A stretch of 11,422 bases of DNA. It comes from Bacillota bacterium. Its GTDB lineage: Bacteria > Bacillota > Clostridia > Clostridiales > Clostridiaceae. Both the position numbers and the translations under genes were made by a program. The stretch is from contig JAFADP010000020.1 of NCBI GenBank assembly GCA_023424785.1, forward strand, positions 1 through 11,422, written 5' to 3'. Shown one piece after another: positions 1-7,318 of this stretch. Every line of letters begins with the position of its first letter. The first letter of the stretch is position 1. A model generated the notes under the pieces. That model had not been told where the DNA came from, made no database searches, and saw nothing but the letters and a program-made list of their open reading frames with translations.

Positions 1-714
1 AAACTTTAAGTTATAATTTCTGAATTTTAGTATTCTTTCGTAATCTTCCATATAGTCAACTTCTGCCCAGAATCTACCTTCAATATCTCTAACATATATA
101 TTATGCTTATCAGATAATTCATATAATGCATTTTCCCACCATAAGTAATGTTGTTGATTATTAATCATATTTTCCAAACTACTTTTAAATGTGTTTATAA
201 ACTCTTTACCTATTTTGGCAATGCCTATGTACTCTCCTGATATATCATCACCTTCAAGTTCTTTACCATATTTTATTAATTTATTCTCTTCATAATAAAA
301 TTTATAATCTGCTTCTTCTTTTCTTGTATTATCACAAAAAAGAACAGGACTTAAGGTCTCACCCTTAACAATCTCTAATAAAGAATCATCCACATAAACA
401 TCACCATTCATAATCATAATATCATCATCTTCATTAATAAAATCTTTTGCAAACCAAGCAGATGCTATACTATTTGTTACATCATAAAATGGATTATAAT
501 AAAATTTTACATCATGTTCCTTTAATACTTCTCTAATAACATGTTGATTATATCCTAATATAAGTGCTATATCACTTACTCCCATGCTATTTAATTGTCT
601 TATTGTATTTTCTATTAATGTTATTTCTCCAATATCAACAGTACACTTTGGCTTTCCTGATAGATATCTACTTATCCTAGTTCCTTTTCCAGCAGCTAAT
701 ATAAGTGCTCTCAT
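1..714 (-). CDS. LicC/PntC-like cytidylyltransferase (3' end cut by window edge)
   Basis: My translation from the ATG at 714 gives 238 codons open to position 1 with no stop, so the C-terminus lies outside; since LicC-type enzymes are about 230-250 residues, little is probably missing. Visible motifs are the N-terminal nucleotide-binding signature LAAGKGTR (6-13) with the PK pair (K23), NPFYDVTN (74-81, matching the N..Y..TN stretch of LicC-type enzymes), the metal-binding NGD (D105) and WAEVD near the end (D220). These are hallmarks of the NTP_transferase fold that couples CTP to a small phospho- or phosphono-compound. The start overlaps the stop of the upstream aminotransferase by one base (TAATG), with GAGGGG about 8 bases before it, so translation is probably coupled. 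Pairing with an AEP-transaminase-like gene favours CMP-AEP formation as in PntC (inference); phosphocholine or another phospho-alcohol remains possible. Cytoplasmic. Confidence 0.85.
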   Translation of the reverse strand, partial: MRALILAAGKGTRISRYLSGKPKCTVDIGEITLIENTIRQLNSMGVSDIALILGYNQHVIREVLKEHDVKFYYNPFYDVTNSIASAWFAKDFINEDDDIMIMNGDVYVDDSLLEIVKGETLSPVLFCDNTRKEEADYKFYYEENKLIKYGKELEGDDISGEYIGIAKIGKEFINTFKSSLENMINNQQHYLWWENALYELSDKHNIYVRDIEGRFWAEVDYMEDYERILKFRNYNLKF

Positions 715-1811
715 TATAATACCCCTCTTTCTTTCATATCCTTAAAGGCTTCTATAAGTGTATCTATATCTTCATCTGATATATTTCCTATATGTCCAAC
801 TCTAAATAATACATCACTTAATTCTCCACCATTTGGGCATAGAAATATATTATAATTATCCTTCATATATTCAAATATTTCATATGCTGTCATTTTACCA
901 GTAGGCTTTAATGGTGTAAGTGCATTAGATGGATTATCATTAGCTATTTCAAATGGTAAGCCTTTTATTTTTTCTCTAAAAGTTTTTGCTACATACTTAG
1001 TTCTATTTATTGCAGAGTCAATTCCATTTTCTTTAATTCTTCTTAATCTTGAATTTAATTGAAGTATAACTCCTACAGCTGGTGTAAAAGGAGTTTGTCC
1101 TCTTTTACCATTATCTAAATAATCTTTAAGATTAAAGTACATACTTCTTACATTACTATTCTCGATTCTATTTATTGCCTTTTCATTTGCAACTATTATA
1201 GCCATACCAGCTGGTAATGCTAATGCTTTTTGACTTCCTGTTAAAACTAAGTCAATATTATTTTTAACCATATTAATTTCATCCGCTAAAAAAGCACTTA
1301 TAGCATCTACAACTAATAATAAATTTTGTTCCCTACAAAACTCTCCTATTAAATCTAAATCATATAATACTCCTGTAGATGTTTCATGTGCATTAACTAA
1401 AAAACCTGTAAAACCTTTATTTTTATACTTTTCTAAATTCTCTTTTCTTAAAACTTCTCCATAAGATAACTTTATTTCTTCAAATGGAATTTCATGAATT
1501 TCACATAATTCAACAAATCTATGTCCAAAACTTCCACCATTCACTACTAAAACTTTATCTTCTTTACTAAAAACATTCATTACGCTTGCTTCCATAGCTC
1601 CTGTTCCTGATGTTGTTAGAAATATAGCTTTAGAATTTTCAGTTGCATTTACTAACTCTTTCATTATCATTTCATTTTCTAAAGTAATAGCTGAAAATTC
1701 CTTAGTTCTGAAATAAGGTTGCTGTTGTGATCCTATTTCTAATTCTTCTTTATACATTTGTACTGGTCCAACAGTAAAATTTAAAAATTCTTCTTTATTA
1801 AGCTTCTTCAT
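714..1811 (-). CDS. Class V PLP aminotransferase, probable 2-aminoethylphosphonate transaminase
   Basis: A 365-residue fold-type I, class V aminotransferase of normal length for the PhnW/alanine-glyoxylate aminotransferase group. Visible features are VGPVQM near the N-terminus (14-19), the cofactor phosphate loop SGTGAMEA (68-75), HETSTG (142-147), the aspartate that contacts the PLP ring nitrogen in VVDA (D169), the Schiff-base lysine in GSQKAL (K195) and the carboxylate-binding arginine in FRVGHIG (R337). All catalytic residues are present. In a phosphonate pathway it would interconvert phosphonoacetaldehyde plus an amino acid with 2-aminoethylphosphonate (AEP) plus the keto acid. The substrate is inferred from the adjacent cytidylyltransferase and LicD genes; the fold alone would also fit serine- or alanine-glyoxylate transaminases. 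The ATG at 1811 has AAAGGTG about 8 bases upstream. An 89-base gap with a palindrome separates it from licD, and its stop overlaps the next start. Confidence 0.8.
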   Translation of the reverse strand: MKKLNKEEFLNFTVGPVQMYKEELEIGSQQQPYFRTKEFSAITLENEMIMKELVNATENSKAIFLTTSGTGAMEASVMNVFSKEDKVLVVNGGSFGHRFVELCEIHEIPFEEIKLSYGEVLRKENLEKYKNKGFTGFLVNAHETSTGVLYDLDLIGEFCREQNLLLVVDAISAFLADEINMVKNNIDLVLTGSQKALALPAGMAIIVANEKAINRIENSNVRSMYFNLKDYLDNGKRGQTPFTPAVGVILQLNSRLRRIKENGIDSAINRTKYVAKTFREKIKGLPFEIANDNPSNALTPLKPTGKMTAYEIFEYMKDNYNIFLCPNGGELSDVLFRVGHIGNISDEDIDTLIEAFKDMKERGVL

Positions 1812-1844
1812 AATATTATCACCTTTTAATAAAATACTTTTGTA

Positions 1845-1877
1845 ACAGTATAATTATAGCATATATAATTATACTGT
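1845..1877. repeat. 14-bp perfect inverted repeat upstream of the aminotransferase gene
   Basis: The arms 1845-1858 (ACAGTATAATTATA) and 1864-1877 are exact reverse complements around the 5-base centre 1859-1863. Outside them, TGTA (1841-1844) and TACA (1882-1885) can extend the pairing across a 4-base bulge. No U-run follows on either strand, so it is not a standard intrinsic terminator. It lies between licD and the aminotransferase and covers a possible extended -10. It could be an operator for a dimeric regulator, or an RNA hairpin that affects readthrough or mRNA stability. Confidence 0.65.
1853..1861 (-). promoter_or_regulatory. Possible extended -10 promoter for the aminotransferase-cytidylyltransferase pair
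   Basis: On the minus strand this reads TGCTATAAT, a perfect extended -10 (TGnTATAAT), about 42 bases before the aminotransferase start. There is no good -35; TTACAG lies 15 bases upstream and is weak. The -10 sits inside the inverted repeat at 1845-1877, so a protein bound to the palindrome would block it. In sequence this AT-rich, chance -10 matches are common, hence the low confidence. Confidence 0.35.
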
Positions 1878-1900
1878 AATTTACAATTGAGTAACTATTT

Positions 1901-2608
1901 TTATATTTTGTATAAATATTCCTCCATAACTATATTATCTACCTTCTCTATATTAGTTGACTTAGAAGTATCCCAATACTTATCTGGAGTCATAAAATTT
2001 TCTCCATAATTCATAACTAAATATTCAACTACATTTTTAGGTATATTTACTTCTATACCTTGGAACTTATGCTTTTCAATAACTTCAACTTTTGGACAGT
2101 AACATTTTTCAGCATCTAAGTTACAGCATTTTGATGTTTTACTGTCTATTTTCTCGATAATAGCTTCTCCATCTGTGTAAAAGTTATAAATAAACATCTT
2201 TTCTCTCTCTTCTTTATAAAGAAATAAATCTACTAAAACTCCATTCCAATTCCATGTTTGTTCACATAACTTACCATATGCATAAAATTCTCTTATTTTC
2301 TTAAATCCATTTTTAACTAATAATTCTTCTACTTCTTTGCTATAATCTTTTTCATACATTCCAAGATCTATATCAAAGTCATGATCTATAAATTTTCCAT
2401 CTCTATATATACCAAGCAGCGTCCCAAAATCTACCCAATATTTTATATTTGCCTCATTCATAACTTTATTAAATGTTTCTAAACAAGGTAACCCATACTT
2501 TTTCATCTTTCTACCTATAAATCTTAGTGCACAAAGCTTGACCCACTTAATAAATTTAGTATCATATAATCCATACTTTCTTAATTTGTTTACAATAAAC
2601 TTAACCAT
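1901..2608 (-). CDS. LicD/fukutin-family phosphotransferase
   Basis: A 235-residue protein with the LicD signature: YWVDFGTLLG (57-66), then HDFDIDLG (76-83) carrying aspartates 77, 79 and 81, and a later VDLF (D127). Family members transfer a phospho-substituent from a CDP- or CMP-activated donor to a sugar on teichoic acid or capsule; the aspartates bind metal. The C-terminal part keeps the LicD-like YLVMNYGENFMTP (196-208). Between them is a cysteine cluster, C161, C162, C169 and C171, which could bind zinc as the FKRP zinc loop does (inference). No signal peptide is evident, so it acts on the cytoplasmic side. It starts 9 bases after the stop of the GT2 gene. The only strong Shine-Dalgarno-like motif (AAAGGA) is about 20 bases away inside that gene, so coupled translation is likely. 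The neighbouring cytidylyltransferase would make its donor; the absence of choline kinase or transporter genes and the AEP-transaminase-like gene favour AEP over choline. Confidence 0.85.
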   Translation of the reverse strand: MVKFIVNKLRKYGLYDTKFIKWVKLCALRFIGRKMKKYGLPCLETFNKVMNEANIKYWVDFGTLLGIYRDGKFIDHDFDIDLGMYEKDYSKEVEELLVKNGFKKIREFYAYGKLCEQTWNWNGVLVDLFLYKEEREKMFIYNFYTDGEAIIEKIDSKTSKCCNLDAEKCYCPKVEVIEKHKFQGIEVNIPKNVVEYLVMNYGENFMTPDKYWDTSKSTNIEKVDNIVMEEYLYKI

Positions 2609-2617
2609 AATTTTCTT

Positions 2618-3550
2618 TTATAATAATCCTTTCATATAACATACTATTTTTTTTCTATAATACTTTGATATTAATAATGCCTTAATAGCTGAAATTCCTC
2701 CAACTGGATTTAATTTTTTTAATTTCATTGCAGCATTAGTAAACTCTGTAGATGCTTTATAATACTTGTCCTCTTCAATCTCATCAATATTATTAAAATT
2801 TAAGTTGATGTCCCTTAAAACTTCTTCAAAGCTATTATTTATTGTATTATTTTTAAATTTTTTTACTAGTTCTTGAGATACTAAAAATTGCTTTAAACCA
2901 TTCTTATTAGATATTGATGTACTTCTAATTCTATATTTCAATAAAACTTCATTAATATTTCCAAGCTTAAATCCTTTATTAACAGCTCTTAATAAAAAAT
3001 CATAATCCTCTGCATATGGAATATTTCTATAACCATTATTACTTGTAAATACTTCCTTTTTACCTAACCATGTTGGATGTGGCATACAGTTATTATTTAT
3101 AATTTTCTTTTTAAATATATCATTATCTTTTGGAAAATTATTTAATGATGTAATTTCTTTTTCATCTTCATCTATACATAAAACTCCAGCCCCTACTAAA
3201 TCTAAATTATTTCTTTTTAGATATTCTAATTGTTTTTCGAGTCTATTATTGATACTAATATCATCTGTATCCATTCTTGCTATATAATCTCCATTAACAT
3301 ACTTTAGAGCTTTATTTAGACTATTTGTTAAACCCAAATTAACTTCATTTATAATTATATTAATTTTATCATTTTTATCTTTATATTCATTTAATATAGA
3401 TAAGAGCCTTTTATTTTTAGGATTGTCACACACTATAATTAATTCAATATTATGGTATGTTTGATTAGTTATTGATTCAATTGATTTTCTAATCCATTCT
3501 TCTGGCTCATTATAAGCACTCATAATAACTGAAATAATTTCATTGCTCAT
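2618..3550 (-). CDS. GT2-family (GT-A fold) glycosyltransferase
   Basis: A 310-residue inverting glycosyltransferase with the standard GT-A order: ISVIMSAYNE at the N-terminus (6-15), the nucleotide-sugar region to about residue 100 containing the metal-binding DTDD (94-97, in YIARMDTDD), the acceptor-side MPHPTW (156-161) and the probable catalytic base in AEDYDFLLR (E181/D182). The C-terminal 120 residues are lysine- and asparagine-rich and helical-looking, with no membrane segment, so it is a cytoplasmic enzyme that adds one sugar to a lipid-linked or polymer acceptor. The donor sugar cannot be told from sequence. ATG at 3550 is supported by GGGAG 7-8 bases upstream and by a strong promoter at 3596-3624. 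It is the first gene of the unit that continues into licD, the aminotransferase and the cytidylyltransferase, and probably builds the acceptor residue that LicD decorates (inference). Confidence 0.88.
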   Translation of the reverse strand: MSNEIISVIMSAYNEPEEWIRKSIESITNQTYHNIELIIVCDNPKNKRLLSILNEYKDKNDKINIIINEVNLGLTNSLNKALKYVNGDYIARMDTDDISINNRLEKQLEYLKRNNLDLVGAGVLCIDEDEKEITSLNNFPKDNDIFKKKIINNNCMPHPTWLGKKEVFTSNNGYRNIPYAEDYDFLLRAVNKGFKLGNINEVLLKYRIRSTSISNKNGLKQFLVSQELVKKFKNNTINNSFEEVLRDINLNFNNIDEIEEDKYYKASTEFTNAAMKLKKLNPVGGISAIKALLISKYYRKKIVCYMKGLL

Positions 3551-3595
3551 AATATTTCTCCCATGTTAATTATTTTATATCTAACTTTCCTATTT

Positions 3596-3624
3596 ATTAT
3601 ATTTCTTTTTTTTAATATTGTCTA
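3596..3624 (-). promoter_or_regulatory. SigA-type promoter for the GT2-licD-aminotransferase unit
   Basis: On the minus strand, -35 TAGACA (3619-3624) is followed after exactly 17 bases by a consensus -10 TATAAT (3596-3601). The predicted transcription start is near 3589, giving a leader of about 40 bases before the GT2 start at 3550. It lies just downstream of the terminator that closes the previous unit, which supports a separate transcription unit. Confidence 0.7.
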
Positions 3625-3685
3625 ATAGTTAAATGATTATATACTTCCAATAACAGTTATCTAATACATAACAAATATTTTGCAT

Positions 3686-3718
3686 AAAAAAAGATGATTT
3701 AACTAAATCATCTTTTTT
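3686..3718 (-). terminator. Rho-independent terminator after the 856-aa membrane protein gene
   Basis: Arms 3687-3700 and 3705-3718 pair perfectly (core GATGATTT with AAATCATC, flanked by A- and T-runs) around a 4-base loop. On the minus strand the stem ends in a run of seven Ts. It begins about 10 bases after the stop codon at 3728. The near symmetry with A/T runs means it could also act on the plus strand, but no plus-strand gene leads into it. Confidence 0.88.
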
Positions 3719-3727
3719 AATAAATCT

Positions 3728-6298
3728 TTAAAGTAGATAACTTGTATTATTTATTATGCATTGAATAAATCCTTCAAAGAATAACAAACCAGAATACACT
3801 ATACAAATAATCTTTATAACATTTTCTTTTGTTACAATTAAATTTTTATTTCCATATCCTATATTAAAATTATTCTCTGATTTATTCATCCAAGTTTCTA
3901 ATATAAATATTATTATTAATGCAAACATTAATGTTAAACATACATAATATCTGCTTTGACGAGCACAATGACCAGATATAAAATAAAAATCTTTAAATCC
4001 TCTATTAAATTGCAATACTAATGCAACTATTGTACCTATTACCATAGGCAAATATACTTTTATTTTATTATCTCCATTTTTTCTTATATATTTTGTAAAA
4101 ACACCTAATGGTATTACCCAAAATAAAAGTGTGCCAATTCTAGTAAGTGTAAATATACTTTTTCTTACGGAAAAGCCTGGTACTCCTGCTGTCCATTGTG
4201 CAAAAAATCCTGACCAAAATGATTTGAAAAACTCCCAAAATGTTAATTGCGTTCTTAATTCTGGTTGAACATAAACTAATGAATTATTAGTAAATTGCTC
4301 TGCACCATATGTTGATAATGCTGGTTGGAATGTTCCTTCACTAAAAAATACATATATAAAATATGACATACCTAATAAGTAAATAGGTAAAGTGATAAAA
4401 AATTGTTTATTGAATATAGATTTCATATTTTTTTCAGTAATACAATTCCATATAACTAATATTGAAGCTGCAATAACTACTATTGCTCCTGCTGAAAGCT
4501 TTGATAAAACTGTTAGAACAATTCCTAATGCTACTATAATATAAGTTTTAAAGTTGTATTTCTTCTCACAATATCTAATTGCTCCTAATATAAATACAGT
4601 CACTCCAAGTAATGTTAAATTATCATTATTTACTGATGCTCCTTCATATAAAAGCATATGAACAGAATTTATTATAAGAGCGAATAATAGATGTAAATAT
4701 GGCTTCTTACTTATTCTTGTATATCCTATATAAAACATTAATAAAATACATGATAAAACAATAAAAATATTACATACTCTCATTCTTGTTAAATTAACTG
4801 TAATCTTATCTCCATTAATACTTACAGAATTAGTTGATTTCATAATATGGTAGTATAATGGTGGATGACCTAAATAATTTATTGCTTCTGTAAATTTTCC
4901 TTCATAATTTCCTGAATATACCCCTGTAGCAGTAACATTATCATATGGATTTTCTTTCTCTTGATCATCATATTTCATTAATATCTTTATATCTGAAAAT
5001 TGTGGTATTACTACATCATTGTTTTCTTCCAAATATGCTACATAAGATATATGAGCAAGTTCATCAAATCTATCTACTCTAGCATAATTTAAATAGAAAA
5101 ACATTTTAAATCCTGAAAATATAAATGCACAAATATATATTGTTAATATTAATTTTTTAGGATTAATTCTTAAACTCTTATAAAAAGTTGATGCTATAAG
5201 AATTAAATAAAAAATTGTAAATGGAATAAATACTGTTAAAAATCTGTTTGGGCCTCTCATTATAAGTTCAAAACTAATATCACTATTCATATTATTTGAA
5301 CCTTCATATAATTCTCCCTGAGAATAATAACTTCCCTCTCCAATCCAAACTACAAGTTTATCTTCTTGTGCATTATCTAATGATTTTATTGTAAAATAAT
5401 AATTTTCATTATCCTCTAAAATACCTTCTGAAATATTTACATCATAATATTTATTATCTTCTATATTACTTCCTTCTATTTCTATACTATATAATAAATC
5501 ATCATTTTCATTATATATACTAAATAAATATGTTCCCTCAACAGATGACATATTTGTTCCAAAACGTAAAGATATTCCTAATATATCTTTATCACCCTTA
5601 AAACTTTGTTTATATATTTCGTCATCATTAATAACTTGAGTTATGCCTGTTGATGGTATATTCAGTGACTTTCTCATTACTGATTCAGATAAATTATTAA
5701 CTAAGTATAATGTAATAATGGTATATATTATTGTTAATATTAAAGCTATTGTTGGTTTATATCCAAATTTCTTATATATACAATTTATAATCTTTATTAA
5801 GATAAATATTAAATATAGTATTACAACTAAAATTATCATCTGTAATTTTAATCTATAATCATCACTACAAGCTTTATTATATTTATCAACAAATTCTTTT
5901 GATAACTTAATTATTTCATTATCATTTAAATTTAAATCTTTATAAATATCATCTTCTGATAATCTAATTAATACCTTATTTCTGCTTGAAAGCAGTATTC
6001 TTTTAATTTTTATATCTTCATTATTAGCTTGTATTCCAAAATTATTTATATCATAATATTTTTCATCTATATAAAAATTAAAAATAGTTCCATTACTATT
6101 ACTACGAATAGAATCTTCACTAGTAAATCCATTTCCTACATCTAAACATATTGATGATTCACTTTCTGTTAATTCTGATTCATATTCTATTGATAAATTA
6201 ACATAACTAACAGGAATTTTAGAAACTAATAACAACAATGTGAATATTATAAATATAGCACTTATTATTATATCTTTTATATTAAAGTACTTTCTCAC
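3728..6298 (-). CDS. Large DUF2142-like (GT-C type) polytopic membrane protein with two extracytoplasmic N-terminal modules
   Basis: An 856-residue membrane protein. After a signal-anchor-like segment (about 10-30) comes a soluble region (31-150), two membrane helices (about 153-173 and 182-200), a second beta-rich region (205-350), then ten or so helices to the C-terminus. The motif DRFDELAH (409-416) falls in the first loop after the helix near 381-402, followed by GHPPLYYH (477-484) and, near the end, HCARQSRYY (777-785). These match in position the D-E-P-A-H, PPLYY-like and QGRY motifs of DUF2142 proteins, which are thought to be GT-C-type transferases using polyprenyl-phosphate sugars on the outer face. 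The acid pair D412/E413 is a candidate catalytic site. Region 205-350 resembles the N-terminal domain of the 660-residue protein at 9373-11355. The start is GTG at 6298 with GGGAG about 9 bases upstream. It is the last gene of its unit, 28 bases after the GT2 gene that would make its donor (inference). Confidence 0.75.
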   Translation of the reverse strand: MRKYFNIKDIIISAIFIIFTLLLLVSKIPVSYVNLSIEYESELTESESSICLDVGNGFTSEDSIRSNSNGTIFNFYIDEKYYDINNFGIQANNEDIKIKRILLSSRNKVLIRLSEDDIYKDLNLNDNEIIKLSKEFVDKYNKACSDDYRLKLQMIILVVILYLIFILIKIINCIYKKFGYKPTIALILTIIYTIITLYLVNNLSESVMRKSLNIPSTGITQVINDDEIYKQSFKGDKDILGISLRFGTNMSSVEGTYLFSIYNENDDLLYSIEIEGSNIEDNKYYDVNISEGILEDNENYYFTIKSLDNAQEDKLVVWIGEGSYYSQGELYEGSNNMNSDISFELIMRGPNRFLTVFIPFTIFYLILIASTFYKSLRINPKKLILTIYICAFIFSGFKMFFYLNYARVDRFDELAHISYVAYLEENNDVVIPQFSDIKILMKYDDQEKENPYDNVTATGVYSGNYEGKFTEAINYLGHPPLYYHIMKSTNSVSINGDKITVNLTRMRVCNIFIVLSCILLMFYIGYTRISKKPYLHLLFALIINSVHMLLYEGASVNNDNLTLLGVTVFILGAIRYCEKKYNFKTYIIVALGIVLTVLSKLSAGAIVVIAASILVIWNCITEKNMKSIFNKQFFITLPIYLLGMSYFIYVFFSEGTFQPALSTYGAEQFTNNSLVYVQPELRTQLTFWEFFKSFWSGFFAQWTAGVPGFSVRKSIFTLTRIGTLLFWVIPLGVFTKYIRKNGDNKIKVYLPMVIGTIVALVLQFNRGFKDFYFISGHCARQSRYYVCLTLMFALIIIFILETWMNKSENNFNIGYGNKNLIVTKENVIKIICIVYSGLLFFEGFIQCIINNTSYLL

Positions 6299-6326
6299 TT
6301 TATATCTCTCCCTATTATAAATTCAT

Positions 6327-7295
6327 TTAGTTACTATTTTCTTCATCCTTTTCATCAAATTTATAATCTAACTTCTTCACTCTATATTGTATATCTTCTA
6401 ATAATTTTCTATTTGCAGCAATTATATCTGCTTGAAGTCCTACTATAAATGTTTGGAATCCTAATAATAATAATGTACTGCTAAGTATAAGTGATTGAAC
6501 ATGTCCATTCCCTGCACCTTGGAAAAGGAATACTAAAAATCTAATTCCAATAGCAAGTCCAAGTAAAAATATTGCTCCTCCTATTAAAGTAAAGAATCTT
6601 AGAGGCTTATACATCATAAATGCCCTTATTATTGTTACCATGGATTTCTTAACATATCCAAACATACTACTGAATAATCTAGATGGTCTTAGTTCTGCAT
6701 TTGTTCTTATTGGAACAGATGTCATTGCCATTTTACTTCTACCCGCTTGTACTATAGTCTCTAAAGTATATGTATACTCATTAACAACATTCATTTTCAT
6801 AGCAGCTTCTCTACTATAAGCTCTAAATCCACTAGGAGCATCTGGTATATCACTATTAGATGCCACACGAACAGTCCAACTACCTAAACGTTGAAGCTTC
6901 TTCTTTAATGGAGAAAAATGTTCTGTTTCGTCTATAGGTCTCTCCCCTATTACTATATCTGATTTACCTTCTAATATTGGTCTTACTAATTTTTCAATAT
7001 CATCTGCACAATATTGATTATCTGCATCTGTATTTACTATTATATCTGCACCATTTCTTAAACATGCATCTAAACCTGCCATAAATCCTCTAGCAAGCCC
7101 TTTATTTCTTTTAAAAGAAACCACATAGTTTACTCCCCACTTTTTAGCTACTTCTACTGTATTATCCTTACTACCATCATTAATTATTAGGTATTCAATT
7201 TCATCTATACCATCAATATGTTTTGGTAGTGCATCTAATGCAATAGTAAGAGTTTCTTCTTCATTATAACAAGGAATTTGAATTATTAGTTTCAT
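6327..7295 (-). CDS. GtrB/DPM1-like polyprenyl-phosphate glycosyltransferase (GT2 with two C-terminal TM helices)
   Basis: A 322-residue membrane-anchored GT2. The N-terminus IIQIPCYNEEETL (4-16) is typical of dolichol/undecaprenyl-phosphate sugar synthases; IINDGSKDNT (37-46) binds the nucleotide and NTDADNQY (88-95) carries the metal-binding D90/D92, with the family's DADNQ form of the DXD motif. PSGFRAYSR (154-162) is the conserved central segment. Two hydrophobic helices (about 233-257 and 267-288) lie at the C-terminus, followed by a charged tail ending KFDEKDEENSN. Such enzymes move a sugar from a nucleotide donor to polyprenyl phosphate on the inner face, giving the donor for outer-face GT-C enzymes. 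The particular sugar cannot be read from sequence. The start has a strong GGAGG 6 bases upstream and follows the GT4-like gene by 23 bases; a DUF2142-like GT-C candidate follows 28 bases downstream. Confidence 0.9.
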   Translation of the reverse strand: MKLIIQIPCYNEEETLTIALDALPKHIDGIDEIEYLIINDGSKDNTVEVAKKWGVNYVVSFKRNKGLARGFMAGLDACLRNGADIIVNTDADNQYCADDIEKLVRPILEGKSDIVIGERPIDETEHFSPLKKKLQRLGSWTVRVASNSDIPDAPSGFRAYSREAAMKMNVVNEYTYTLETIVQAGRSKMAMTSVPIRTNAELRPSRLFSSMFGYVKKSMVTIIRAFMMYKPLRFFTLIGGAIFLLGLAIGIRFLVFLFQGAGNGHVQSLILSSTLLLLGFQTFIVGLQADIIAANRKLLEDIQYRVKKLDYKFDEKDEENSN

Positions 7296-7318
7296 TTTAG
7301 TCCTCCTATATATACTCT

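Noticed and set aside
1845..1877. Inverted repeat as an intrinsic terminator of the licD gene
   Set aside because: The stem is almost entirely A/T and no U-run follows on the minus strand (the sequence after it is mixed), unlike the two clear terminators in this window.
1..2608. A phosphorylcholine (lic-type) decoration system
   Set aside because: LicC- and LicD-like genes fit, but no choline kinase or choline transporter is present in the window, and the aminotransferase points to an amino-phosphonate. It is kept only as an alternative, since genes left of the window are unseen.
5643..5858. Plus-strand open frame of 71 codons
   Set aside because: It lies wholly inside the 856-residue membrane protein gene on the other strand, has no ribosome-binding site or family motif, and its Ile/Tyr/Asn-rich composition is what antisense of an AT-rich membrane gene gives.
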